This document shows, one piece after another, positions 34,773 to 47,400 of a stretch of 64,000 bases of DNA. Origin of the DNA: Omphalotus guepiniiformis (Eukaryota; Basidiomycota; Agaricomycetes; Agaricales; Omphalotaceae). Below the pieces are notes generated by a model. The model ran no database searches and had not been told where the DNA came from. It saw only the letters and a program-made list of their open reading frames with translations. The DNA lies in the NCBI GenBank assembly GCA_028554645.1, contig JAQOOI010000078.1, forward strand, positions 1 through 64,000. Reading direction: 5' to 3'. The translations under genes and the position numbers were made by a program. Positions within the stretch are counted from its first letter, which is position 1. Each line of letters starts with the position of its first letter.

Positions 34773-37700
34773 ATGTCTTCTGAAGATATCGCTGAGGAGA
34801 TCAGATCATCCTTCCCCGGAGCTGAGGAAGTAATAGTCCAGTATCTCTCTGGCTATCTCGTCGATGATGCCGGCGAGGAAGAGGATGTTCTGCAGGTAGC
34901 TCGTGAGATGCTGGAATCTCTCGCAGGAGGAAAAAACGAGGAACTAGAAAAGCTCATGAATCGTCTGGGAGATTTACTGCAAGATCAACTCAGTGCAAGG
35001 CAAAAGAATAGCTCGGGGCCTAAGCTTCAGAAATTGGACAAAGTCATGGACATGAGCAAAACGCAAATGTCGAATACTATCGCATTTTCTGAGGGCGTGG
35101 ATCTGGAATCAATTAACAAGGGAAAGTGCGTAGGCAAACTCTATCCGCAACCCTTGATCTAACCTGCTACTTTGTACTTGATTCTAGAGCTTCTAAGGTT
35201 GATGTCAAGAAGCTAGAAAAGCAAGAGGCCAAATTAAAGGCGAAGACGGCTAGGGTTCAGACGACGTTAAAAGTAACTTATGTTGTCCTTTAGGCGAAAA
35301 TTGAGAAACGCGCCCGAAAGGATCTGTATGAAGGGTCTAAGCTATTAGATGCTCATCGTAAACAGGCGTGTCGCTTTCACCATTCTATCCACTCTCTTTG
35401 ACTGATTCATTTTCATCAGCAAACGTACGAGGAGATGTTCATGAAAGTACGTGACACGGCGAGCCTGTATAGCAGGTCAAACTCATCTTGGTGTCGTACA
35501 GATCAACCCACTGGAAGCAGCGGGTGCCAGGAACAAGAGCAAAGATATACATTTGCCTTCAATCGATGTCAATTTTGGCTCCAATCGTATTTTGTCTGGC
35601 GCAACCCTCACACTTGCACACGGACGACGGTATGGTCTTATTGGGCGTAATGGTAAATTCAGTTCTCTAGTATCCCAAATCACGGGCGTAATCTGGATTA
35701 GGTGTTGGTAAATCTACCCTTCTACGTCACATTGCGATGAGGGAAGTACCCATTCCTCCTCATATAACCATTCTTTTCGTCGAGCAAGAAGTAAGTTACG
35801 GTTTTCGTTTTCCTGTTTCTCTTTCTCATCCTGATTTACAGATTGTCGGAGATGATACCCTTGCTATTGATTCGGTTCTGAAAGCTGATGTTTGGCGAGA
35901 TCATCTGTTGAAGGAGGAGGCTGCACTCAACGCCAAGCTAAACGAATTGGAAGCAGAAGGAGACGACAGGCGGTTTGAAGATGCGAGAGAAGAAGCGTCC
36001 TCGAGATTAGCTGAAGTTCATGCTCGATTATCCGAGATGGACGCGGAGAGTGGGCCAGCGAGGGCAGCTGCGCTACTTGCTGGTACAGAGACTTTAAAAG
36101 TGGTTTAACCTTTCTGATCGTCGATACAGGTCTGGGATTCGACGAGGCTGATCAACAGCGTCCCACCAGCTCGTTCAGTGGAGGTTGGCGGTGAGGCTTT
36201 GTTTTCATCCATGTCTAAATGTCATGCTGAGAGTATTCAAGAATGCGGCTAGCTCTTGCGCGTGCACTTTTCGTCAAGGTCGCTAAGTCTTCTTGATGCT
36301 TTTGCCTTCTCCTCTCAAGTTCCTCGACAGCCCTCACTATTATTGCTTGATGAGCCCTCCAATCACAGTGTGTTCTCTGCCTTTGACATGACATGCCTCT
36401 GACTCTCCATCCAGTCGATCTCAATGCACTTGCTTGGTTGGAGGACTATCTGCAGACTTGGCCAGGAACGTTACTTGTCGTGTACGTTTCACTGCACTGT
36501 GTACTTCTTCGAGTCTCAAGTCATCTGCAGGTCCCACGACCGTGCTTTCCTGTGAGTGCCGCTGATAGATAAACTGCCACCTGACTAACATTACGGTGCT
36601 CAGTGATGCCGTTGCTACCGACATTGTTCACCAACACTCAGGCAGGCTAGATTATTACAAGGGGTGAGGTTTCCAGCGTGCTGATCGAAGGCGTTATTTG
36701 ACAAAGTAATGCTGTCAGCAACTTCACTCAGTTCTATTCTACGAAATCCGAGCGTGACCGGAACTTGCGCAAGGAATATGAGACGCAGATGGATTATCGG
36801 AAACATTTACAGGCCTTTATTGACAGGTGGAGGTATAATGCTAATCGAGGTGTGGCGCTACACTTTCGGTCCGCGATGTATATTAATATCACCGTCCCGT
36901 CTGTGCAGCCGCTCAAGCTCAGATGAAGATCAAGATTTTGGAAAAGGTGCTGCGAATAGAACTTGCTTTTGATTGATACCGTATGTTCATTCCCTGACTT
37001 AGCTACCCGACTTGCAACCGCCTGAGGAGGAGGAAACAGAGAATTTCAAGTGAGCATACCTTCCTTTGATTTGGTTGGCTATGAGCTTATCATGAAACAA
37101 GGTTCCCTGAAACAGAGAAGATATCACCACCTCTCCTGCAAATGTCGGAAGTCACGTTCGGCTATACGCCAGACAAGCTGGTACTCAAGAACGTGAATAT
37201 TGACGTTGGATTAGATTCTAGGATAGCTATTGTTGGAGCCAATGGGTCCGGAAAATCAACTTTGTGAGTCCAAATCTATCACTTCTCTTTTCGTTGATTA
37301 ATTCACTCGCGATTTCCTAGGATCAAAGTGTTGACAGGTGACCTGAATCCAATGGGTGGCCAGGTCAACCGTAATGGAAGGCTTCGTGTGTAAGTGTTTC
37401 CCCCAACAGATCCGTACAGTTTCAATCACAGTCTGATTCATGCGTCAAAATCACAGTGGCTATTTCGCGCAGCATCATGTTGACTCTCTGATTCCAACAA
37501 TGACACCTGTTCAATTCCTAGCGTCTAAGTTCCCTGGTAAAACTGAACAGGAGTATCGCCAACACTTGGGAAATTTCCAGATCAGCGGGATGACCGGGTT
37601 GCAGTTAATTTTCCTTTGTACTTCCTGCCGCCTTTTCTGACCCGCTAAATGTTGCTGTACAGGTTGCAGTTAATTGGTACACTGAGTGGTGGTCAGAAAT

Positions 37701-38109
37701 CTCGTGTCGCATTCGCTGTGCTTTCGCTACAACGACCACACGTCTTACTATTGGATGAGGTTCTGTGATATTCCGACTTTTCTCTCAGTGATTGGTTGAC
37801 TGATGGGTGGCGTTACAGCCTACTAACCACTTGGATATCGAGGTTGATTTAAGTTCTATCTAAAGATATCTTCACTGAGACTGTTTATAGGGTCTTGATG
37901 CGCTTATGGATGCACTACGAACTTGGAATGGGGGCGTGATCATTATCTCTCACGACGAGAGATTCATCACAAACGTAGCCAAAGAAGTAAGTAGCGCCCA
38001 CTTCAGCACCCCTTCTATTTCTGCTAATTGCACTATCACCAAGCTTTGGGTATGTGCGAGTGGTACCGTCTCCAAGTTCAGAGGAGATGTTCAAAGTTAC
38101 AAGAGCTAG
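34773..38109 (+). CDS. GCN20: GCN20-type ABCF ATPase (translation/Gcn2 regulator)
   Basis: ABCF proteins lack membrane domains; Gcn20 works with Gcn1 on ribosomes to activate the eIF2-alpha kinase Gcn2. ATG 34773 starts [20 protein letters not shown]. The N-terminal helical region is followed by [20 protein letters not shown], Walker A GRNGVGKST, signature [17 protein letters not shown], Walker [11 protein letters not shown], linker [20 protein letters not shown], second Walker [10 protein letters not shown], signature [14 protein letters not shown] and Walker B VLLLDEPTNH, then HDERF. About 20 introns interrupt it. Both ATP sites are complete. Oddities: a GC-AG intron at 35366-35419; a possibly tiny intron ending at 35293 (39 or 21 nt); an intron at 37598-37662 flanked by a 14-nt direct repeat; and an early TAG at 38107-38109, with a duplicated segment downstream encoding SLIVSNIKMKP and TAA at 38192-38194. 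The C-terminus is therefore uncertain. Confidence 0.9.
37597..37675 (+). repeat. 14-nt direct repeat flanking a GCN20 intron
   Basis: ggttgcagttaatt occurs at 37597-37610 (covering the 5' splice site) and again at 37662-37675 (last base of the intron plus the next exon). The period, 65 nt, equals the length of intron 37598-37662. The downstream copy is coding, between MTG and GTLSGGQ. Confidence 0.85.
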
Positions 38110-38164
38110 TTGTCCGACTCCCGAGATGTTTCATCTGATACTCATGGTTCAATACAAGAGCTTG
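38089..38164 (+). repeat. imperfect direct repeat at the GCN20 3' end
   Basis: gttcaaagttacaagagct at 38089-38107 resembles gttcaatacaagagctt at 38147-38163; the second copy lacks three bases. The first copy runs into TAG. The second continues into codons for SLIVSNIKMKP and TAA. Confidence 0.7.
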
Positions 38165-38194
38165 ATCGTGAGCAACATCAAGATGAAGCCGTAA

Positions 38195-38597
38195 AGTAGC
38201 ACACTAGTATTGCTCTATCTACAAAGATGTTTTGTGTAGTCGTTTTATCGAGCAGGCCTGAGGCTCTGACCGGCCCTGGCTTACTGTAAGCGCTGTCCCT
38301 GTGGCGTGCTAGTCATGGACTTGGTCCTCGATTAATGAAGATGCCGAGTACACGAAAATTTAACGTTACGACCAACGACGTTCGCCGTCTCCTTGAATGT
38401 GTGCATGTCTTTCAGCAACACGCCACATACTCAACTCTCGTGTTAGTCTCTCATTTTCTGCGACACACTGCTCGCGAGTCTCAGTCAGGAGACAAAACCT
38501 CTATCACGTGTTGCACAATCAACGGAACCGTGACAGCACGCGCACGCGCCTTTTGTTGAACTTGACCACCAGCACTATCTCCACGCGCTGCTTCAGC
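38195..38597 (+). promoter_or_regulatory. TOP2 5' region with ATCACGTG
   Basis: 403 bp upstream of the topoisomerase start. ATCACGTG at 38513-38520 lies 78 bases before the ATG. The rest shows no gene. Confidence 0.5.
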
Positions 38598-41500
38598 ATG
38601 AGCTCTGACGGCGAAAACTTCGACTGGGACGACGCGTCAGGCGGTGAATCCGATGACTATGCGCCTGCTGCAAAGAAGGTCAGTAGCTCTTTCTTCCTGT
38701 ACCGAGATGCACGCTCAAGTGGCCCAGGCACCTGCAAAACCGAAGACCTCCAAGGCATCTACAGCACCAAAATCCAAGGCAACTGCACCGAAATCAACAG
38801 CGAAAGGAAAGGCGGCTCCAAAGAAGAAGGTGCTTGTAGACCATGACGATAACGCCGACGAGAGCATTATGGACGTGGATGCGGAGGATGATGATGTGCC
38901 TGAGATTGCACCGGCAGCCGCTGCTCCAGCAGCCCCAGGAAAGAAGAAAACGGCTTCAGAGATGTACCAGAAGGTGCGCGCGCGTGTATGGCTTTGCTTT
39001 CTTCTTCTTAACGAAGTTGGCATTGTCAGCTTTCGCAACTGGAACATATCTTGAAGCGACCAGATTCATACATTGGAAGCGTAGAGACGATTACACAAAC
39101 AATGTGGACTTACGACGCCGACACCAAGCGTATGGTCTATCGTGATGTCAAATACGTTCCTGGTTTCTTCAAGATCGTAGACGAAATTCTTGTGAATGCT
39201 GCTGACAATAAGGTGACTATTAGTCCTTATTTTTCTGGCGCGTCTCACATATGTTCGTAGATCAACGATCGGAATATGGACACTCTCAAAGTCAGCATCG
39301 ACGTCGAGGAAAACACCATTTCCGTTTATAATAACGGAAAGGGTATTCCTATTGAGATGCACTCCCAGGAGAAGATGTACATTCCCGAACTCATTTTTGG
39401 CCATCTGCTATCCTCTTCAAACTATGACGATGACGAGAAGAAGCTCACTGGTGGTCGTAACGGGTACGGAGCGAAACTTGCCAACATTTACTCCCACGAG
39501 TTCACCATTGAAACCGCGGATAAGAACACTCAGCAGAAATACAAGCAGACATGGACGGACAACATGAGCAAGTGCGGAAAACCCAAGATAACCAAGAATG
39601 CTAGAGGCGAGGAGTGGACACGCGTCACTTTCCGTCCTGACCTCAAGCGATTCGGTATGGATCGCATCGACGAGGACACCGCAGGTCTTCTTCGGAAACG
39701 AGTCTTCGACATGGCTGGTACTGTAAAGGACGTCAAAGTTTTCCTGAACGATGAACGTTTAAAGATCAAGAATTTCAAGCAGTACGTTGAGCTCTACCTC
39801 CATTCTGCGTCCGCAGAAGCTGCTGAGCACTCGGGTGGTGCCGCCCAAGCCAAGCCCTCCATTATCTACGAGCAGGTCAACCCTCGGTGGGAGATCGCTT
39901 TTGCTGTTTCCGAAGGGAACTTCATGCACGTCTCCTTCGCCAATTCCATCTCCACAGTCAAAGGTGGTACTCACGTCAACTTAATCGCCGATCAGATTGC
40001 GAAAAATTTGATTACTTCCATTGGAAAGAAGAACAAGGGTGCTGCTGTCAAAGCTGGACAGATCAGAAACCACATGTGGATTTTTATCAACTCTCTGATA
40101 GAGAATCCGACATTCGACAGTCAGACAAAGGAAACTTTGACTTTACCAGCTTCGAAGTTTGGGACGAAACCGGTAATTTCCGAGGATTTCATGAAGAAAG
40201 GTATACATATACGATATGCCGCTAGGATAATGACTCATGTTACATTGACAGTACAAAAGTCCCCAATCGTTGAGAATATCCTGAACTGGGCAAAGTTCAA
40301 GGCAGACCAGCAAATCAAGAAGACGGACGGCTCAAAACGTAGTCGGTGAGTTCCTCACGAAATGATTTCAATGGTTTGATCATCTTAGTTTCCTATTCGC
40401 GGCATATTTTAGATTGACTGGGCTACCCAAGCTTGCAGATGCCAACAATGCAGGCACCAAGAACGCGAGGGACTGTACCCTGATTCTTACGGAAGGAGAT
40501 TCTGCCAAGTCCCTTGCTGTTGCTGGACTGGGTGTTGTTGGTCGTAACAACTTCGGTGTCTTTCCGCTACGTGGAAAGTTGCTGAACGTGCGCGAAGCCC
40601 GACACGACCAGATCATGAAAAACGAGGAAATACAGAATATTAAGAAGATCATGGGTCTACAGCACAACAAAGATTACAGTGATGTATCTAGCTTGCGATA
40701 CGGTCGACTCATGATCATGACAGATCAGGTAGGCCGTAGGATCATATAGATGAACAAAGTCTGACAATGGGCCCAGGATCATGATGGTTCGCATATCAAG
40801 GGTTTGCTAATCAACTTCCTGGACCATTTCTATCCGTCGCTGTTGAAAGTTCCTGATTTCCTTGTTGAATTTGTCACACCTATTATTCGCGTGGGTTCAA
40901 CTGCATGCCTTTCTTCTTTGCGCCTAAAGTATTGTTCAGGTCACCAAAGGAAATCAGCGTAAAGACTTCTTCACCATCCCCGAGTATGAACATTGGTTAG
41001 AGTCAGTGCCAGGAGCGGACAAGTGGTCCACGAAGTACTACAAAGTATGCATCCCTGGCTTTCATCGTTTTTAGTCTTTTATTGAATGGCCCCGATGATA
41101 TAGGGTTTGGGAACAAGTACCGATGCAGATGCTCGTGGATATTTCAGCAATATGGCAAAACACATGATTCCTTTTGCGCCCACCCAGGAAGGCGACAGAG
41201 AACTGATTGAGCTTGCGTTTAGCAAGAAGAAAGCAGACGAACGAAAAGAGTGGCTGAGACAATTTAAGGTAAATACGCCTCTGGGAAGTTGTAATTATAT
41301 GCGTGACACTTCAATCTAGCCTGGAACTTTCCTCGACCATCGGTTGGATGAAATTCCTTATTCAGAGTTCGTAAACAAGGAACTCATTTTGTTCTCGATG
41401 GCGGATAACGTCCGTTCTATTCCTTCACTTGCCGATGGATTGAAGCCTGGTCAGAGAAAGGTCATCTGGAGTTGTTTCAAGAGGAACCTGAAGAAGGAAC

Positions 41501-44114
41501 TCAAGGTAAAAGTCTTTCCTTTTCTTGCACTTCTTTCAGGCCTCACAAGTCTGGCGTCGCAGGTCGTTCAACTAGTCGGATACGTCTCCGAACATTCGGT
41601 ATATCACCACGGTGATGCGAGTTTGACACAAACGATTGTTGCACTCGCGCAAGACTTCGTTGGGAGCAACAACTTGAACTTGCTGGTTCCCAGTGGCCAG
41701 TACGGTACTCGGGACATGGGCGGAAAGGATCATGCCTCGGCGAGGTACATCAACACATTCCTTCAACCCATCTCGCGTACAATCTTCCATCCGGATGACG
41801 ACGCTGTCCTCACCTCGCAAACAGAGGAAAACCAAGTCATTGAACCAGAGTATTACATGCCGATAGTGCCTATGGTGCTGATTAACGGAGCAGAAGGTAT
41901 TGGAACAGGCTGGTAGATCTTTTATCTTTTCATGTATGTCCGCTCTGACTGATTCCTTTTCAGGCTGGAGTACAAATATTCCAGGCTATAATCCTGTCGA
42001 TATTGTTGCAAATATCCGACGCCTCATGAATGACGAGGAGCAGATTCCTATGCATCCCTGGTGGCGAGGTTTCAAGGGTGAAATTAAGCAGACTGCGAAG
42101 AACAAGTACGACGTGACTGGAGTTGTCACAAAGTTGGACGATACGACCGTGGAGATCACCGAACTTCCAATTCATAAGTGGACACAGACTTTCAAGACTG
42201 AACTGGAAAGTATGATGGTCGGTGAGAAGGGTGAAGGGTCTGTCAAGGTAATCGCAATTTCTATCAGTCCTTTACGAATGGGGTACTAACTGCATTCATC
42301 AGAATTACCAAGAGCATCACGCTAATGAGAATGTACACTTCATTGTACAAATGGACGCTAAGGAACTAGTTAAAGCTGAGGAGAAGGGTTTCCTGGAGTA
42401 CTTCAAGCTCACGTCCAAGATCACGACTAGTAATATGATATGTTTCGATTTCGATGGCAAAATCAAGAAGTACGAGACACCCGAGGCAATTCTCGAGGAA
42501 TTTTATCCCGTCCGACTTGGGTACTATCAGAAGCGAAAGGTATAGTTACCTTTTGGTGCATCTGCATAAGCTATAGGTCATTCATAAGTTTCGATTAGGA
42601 TCACCTCGCAAGACAACTTCAGCTGGTTTTCGAGCGATTGTCCAACCAAGCACGTTTCGTTCAAATGATCGTCGAGAAGAAATTGTCTGTTTCTGGGCGT
42701 AAGAGAGCTGACATCGTCATCGATTTGAAGAAACACGAGTTCAAGCCTTTCCCAAAGAAAAAGGCCAAGACGACCGCTGCTGGAGCGGAAGCTCAAGATG
42801 AAGAAGAGGAGGAAGACGCAGACGCAGATGCAGAGGGAAGCGCAAACGATTTTGACTATCTACTCAGTATGCCTATCTGGAACTTGACGAAGGAAAAATT
42901 CGTGTCTTCGCATTCCTTGCATAAAGTTTATTCTAATGATTGTTTTCATGTCATCCAGTTCGAGAAATTGCGCAAGCAAGCGGCAGATCAAGAAGCTGAG
43001 TTGCTGAAACTCTTAGAGAAAACACCCAAGGATTTGTGGAATGCCGATCTAGATAACTTCCTGGCGGAGTGGAGCGTAAGTGCGATTCTATGATTTCAAA
43101 CTGCCTCCCTGACGTGCTATCCTTCTTGTGCACTGTAGAAAACTGAAGAAGAGTTCCAAAACAAGATGCTTGCGAGTACAGGTGGAAATAAGAAGGGGAA
43201 ACGCAAGCAGGCTGTTCTTCTAACTCGCAAGTCGCTTGGTAACAGAGGAGGCGATTCCGACGACGACTTCAAGCCGATCAAAGCAATGCCTAAGAAGAAG
43301 GCGCCAGCCGCTTCGAAAGGCGCTGCAAGCACTGCGAATACTAAGCCAAAAAAGGAGGAGGATGACGACGACGACACAAGGAAGAAATCCGGTCAGAAGA
43401 AGTCTGCGCCGGCTGCGTCCAGAAAGGCCAAACAAAAGGAGGAGGAGGAGGAGGAGGACATTGAACTTTTGGAGGAGCGGGTTGCCCCAGCGAAAAGAGC
43501 AGCTGCAACAAAGGCTGTCGCTAAATCAAAGACTGTTGATCTTTTCGATGACGACGACGACATGGCAGATGGTGGAAAGGAGAGTTCGGAAGACGAGCTT
43601 CTTAGTAAAGGAAAGGGCAAAGCGAAAGCGCCGCCGAAGCGCAAGAGGTCAGTAGTCATCCTAATTGGCTGTTTTCTGCTCTATTGATTTTTCTTCCGTC
43701 AGCCTTGATCTTCGAGACGATGAAGAAAGCGATGAGCTGCGCGCAGAGCCGGCAAAGAAGAAGAAAATCAGTGATTTCTTCGGAAAGCCTACTCCTGTCG
43801 ACGCCGGCCCCGCCAATACAACAGGATCCGGCTCTGCAGGTTCTTCTAGTTCTGGCGCCAAACCGAAAGCTGCGGCTCAGCCACGAAAAGTGTCAAAGAG
43901 CATGAAACCCGCGTCTCCGAAGTCGAAGCCGAAACCAGCTAAACCCAAGGTGATTGCGTCGGATGCGGAGGGTGAGACTGACTACGATGATCTGCCGAAA
44001 CCCCCTCCTCGTGCTGCTTCCTCCAGAGCTGCGAGAAGTGCACCGAAGAAGTACGTAGAGATACCGTCGGATGATGACGAGGGAGATGGGTCGATGTTCG
44101 TTGATGATGATTGA
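38598..44114 (+). CDS. TOP2: DNA topoisomerase II
   Basis: ATP-dependent type IIA topoisomerase, a nuclear homodimer that passes one duplex through another. From ATG 38598 the order is: an acidic and Lys/Ala-rich N-terminal extension (about 110 residues); GHKL ATPase with DEILVNAADNK, NNGKGIP and TGGRNGYGAKLANIYS; transducer with QTK; TOPRIM with LTEGDSAKSLA and MTDQDHDGSHIKGLL; winged-helix domain with the active-site Tyr in KDHASARYIN; tower and coiled-coil gate; then a long charged C-terminal tail. The tail has acidic runs, basic NLS-like KKKAPAASK and KRK stretches, and KKKISDFFGKP near residue 1350, reminiscent of a PCNA-binding box without its Gln. It ends SMFVDDD. About a dozen introns, all GT-AG, leave the frame intact. 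Tail-to-tail with KU80. Confidence 0.97.
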
Positions 44115-44470
44115 TTGCTTGGAACTGCCGGACAATATTTATTATTACCTTTGCACCAATATTGTACAAGTAACAAGGCTGATTTGACGTTTAGTTCAGA
44201 CTATCCTTCCTTTATTTAGCTTACACCAGTGTTCATTCCAGTTGTCGTATGAATTCGCGCTGATTGATACTTCAATCTCTTTCTCCCAGCTACTTACGCA
44301 AGCACCCCACAGACAATATATGTACCTCACTGCCCATATACTGTAGAATAAACATTACCACTTCATTAAACAAGAATGGGTATGAATAACAGATGATCAA
44401 GACAGCAAGACGACGAAATGATAGTGTCCATCCAAAATAACACCAGAACGAACTTTGTTCTACAGTACAA
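44115..44470. other. intergenic between convergent TOP2 and KU80 ends
   Basis: 356 bp holding both 3' ends. No gene or repeat recognised. Confidence 0.35.
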
Positions 44471-47400
44471 TCAAGGCAAGAACTAGAAAGAGAATGTTAA
44501 CGCTCTTTGTGTCTTTTTGAGAGTAAAGAGTGTATGTACCTCTGTGGCCTCCGCTTCCGACACGTCCGACCTACCACCGTGCTGCTTCGCCTCAATGTCA
44601 CTGATCAGGCTCATATCACGACCAAGATTCTCCACTTCCCACCAAAACTCATCATTGCCCGGATTTCCATCGTTGCATCGAGCTTTCAATTTCGGGAGGA
44701 ATCTACAGATAAAAAATAAGTGCATTAATGCAATCAGGACAGCAGCCAGAGTGGACTTGGATTAGGAAGACTTACGCATTCCAGGCCTCAATCTCGTCCT
44801 CTTTTAAGCACGTATCTCTCAGCTCCTTCAGGCACTGGATCATCTCCTTTGTTCTCCTACTAGCGAATGGAGCCAACACCACTTCTTCGATAACGTTGCA
44901 CATGTCTTCAACAGCTTTTGTTACAACATCCCCGCGCTCAAGGTTTTTCTTGAAATCTTTCAGAGGATCCGTGCGTCCGATCAGTCTGTCTGGATCACGC
45001 TGCGGGTCCACGTCCATCGCATCGTCGGGGGATAATGAACGAGCGGGAGTCGGGAGTGGGTGAATCTTCTTTGAAGGACCCTGTTTATCGAGGAGAAGGC
45101 CTTCGTCTTCGTCTTCGTCCTCAGTGACACTGTCGTCACCTGCTGCTTCTTCCTTTGCAGTGGGTTCGCCACTGATCTCAAGTTGAGCCTGTGAGCGCTT
45201 GGACGCAGACTTTCGATCGAGCAGCAGCGGTTCATTTTCATCGTCTCGCGCATGATCGTGTCCGCTCTTTTGCACTCTCTTGGCTTGTTTCGGAACTACA
45301 TGCGCAACATGTTAGATGACTGGCTTCATATCGCTCAAATTCCTCTTTTCCTTACCTTGTCTGACCTTCATTACTTTGATCAATTCCTCCACGGCGTCCT
45401 TTGCGTACTTTGTTACTCTCTTTGGAGGTTTGAAGTATTTGGTAAGCTCCGGGTGAGGAGGTGGAAGAGGATACGTGTCCAGGTTAGGCACTACAGCACA
45501 ATGAAACATAGCTTGTTTGATTCGATGTAGAGCAGGATTGTACGAATCCCGCGTGTCGAACCAGGGCGCACGTTTTCTAAACGTAATTGCTAAGGAAATA
45601 TTCAGATATTCTATAGATGAAAACTCACCCTGTCTCTTCATCCTTCTCTCCAGCCTGCATCAAATCCATGGCATCAACAAAATCTTCCATCGCTTGCTGT
45701 TGCTCATCCGTAGGGAGATAAGGATGTTCGTTGAGAACTTCGCCTTTCTTGTTCACCAGCCTGTCCAAGGAACCAAACGTGTATTTACGAACGTCATCTG
45801 CGAATGGCATCTGCAGTAATGAGTTAGACCACAAAAACGGCGAACCCTACAAAGAAAATACCTGTGCCCAAAGCAAACATTGTACATTATCGAACAGCAC
45901 CGGCTCTAAAACACCCATCTTGGGGTCCATGCCATCTTTGCTGACCCAACGACCAATTGCCATGACTCCTTTTTCGTACATTGCCTGCACTATGGACGAA
46001 AGCGCACATTGTGAGCTAGCATGTCCAGGGTCGCCCCAGATATATTGAATCTCGCCCATTGAATAATCGCGGCGAAACTGAAGTGCAGAAAGGAATGCAT
46101 TAGCGCGAAAGCAAGTGGGAGGAAACAAAGACAGACCAATTTTTTGTCAAAGAACCCACAGATATCTATCCCCTTCTTAGTGGGAAGTTTTGGGAATTGG
46201 CCATCCGGACAAGGCGCGTAGGACGTGCCATACTTGAAACCCCGTATAAGGTCTTCTTTTTCTACCTGATCATAACGAGCTGGGTCTCCGATCTTGGTTG
46301 CCTGTTCCATGGCGACGTCTATGTCTTCTTCCTTTATATCCTCATCCTCTTCGGCCATTTTTAGCTTATCAACAAAATACTCTGATCGTAACTTGAGCTG
46401 CACAAACGTGACATTCTTCTCTTCCTCAGTCAAGCCTAAGGACTCTTCCTCTGCTATTTCTTCCTCGGTCTTCCTTCTTATACCAAACTTTTTGAACGCC
46501 TTTGGACGAGTGATTGCAGTACATTTGCTTGATCTGATGAGTATCTCGACAGCTTCGTCAGGGCGCGTCTCACAGTCACCTAGGCGAAGTACGTTGGTCA
46601 TAAGGACAGACTTGGTGACCTTGAGTTCAGGCAGAGCAACAGACATGAGCGCGTATTCAAGGTTTCCAATGTTGGAATCATTGACCATGTCGGTCAATGT
46701 CTTGAAGAATTTTTCATTCGTGCGCTAAACGAAGGGCTTACGAATCAATTATGCTCATAAAAGTCTAACAAATTACCTTTATCTTGGGCTTGTCCTCTTG
46801 CTCAAAGGGTAAATTCTCATCATCAAAATCAACGCCGACGACGGTAAATGCAATATTGAGCGCGTTCATCTTGTCTACTGTCGCTTCCCAGTCTTCCAGT
46901 TCGATAGGGCCTTCTGCATCAGTGACTAGGATGATCTTGCGAGACCATGTCTTCTTATTACCAATGTCTTCATCCTGGGTTTGAATGCCGACAATGAGAG
47001 CGTCAATGGCTACAAAGAAAGATGAGCTTTCACTTGAACACGAAGGACTGTGCTTACGGTCGCCATATACAGATGAAGTTTCGAGTTTGTCAAGTTTGGC
47101 CAGGGTAGCAGCGGTGGGAGTGGCGACTGGGATGTACTCGGTGACATTCTCGTAACCACCGTTTTTCTTGTTGATAGTGTTGTTTGTGTCTAAGCAGATA
47201 AATGCAGTGGATGCATATGAGCATTCTAATAGACGCCTACCGTCCGATCCGAATATGATAACACCACATTTCTCTGTTTTACGGCCACTGTAAATCTGCA
47301 CAAAGGAAACCGTTCATACGCGTCCAACGACGGAGCTCATGAATTCCGTACCAGTTCTTGAATCTTCAGTTTCACATATTGCAGTGCATAATCGAGGTGA

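Noticed and set aside
42780..43460. Acidic and basic codon repeats in TOP2 as a tandem array
   Set aside because: They are coding low-complexity runs typical of the topoisomerase II tail.
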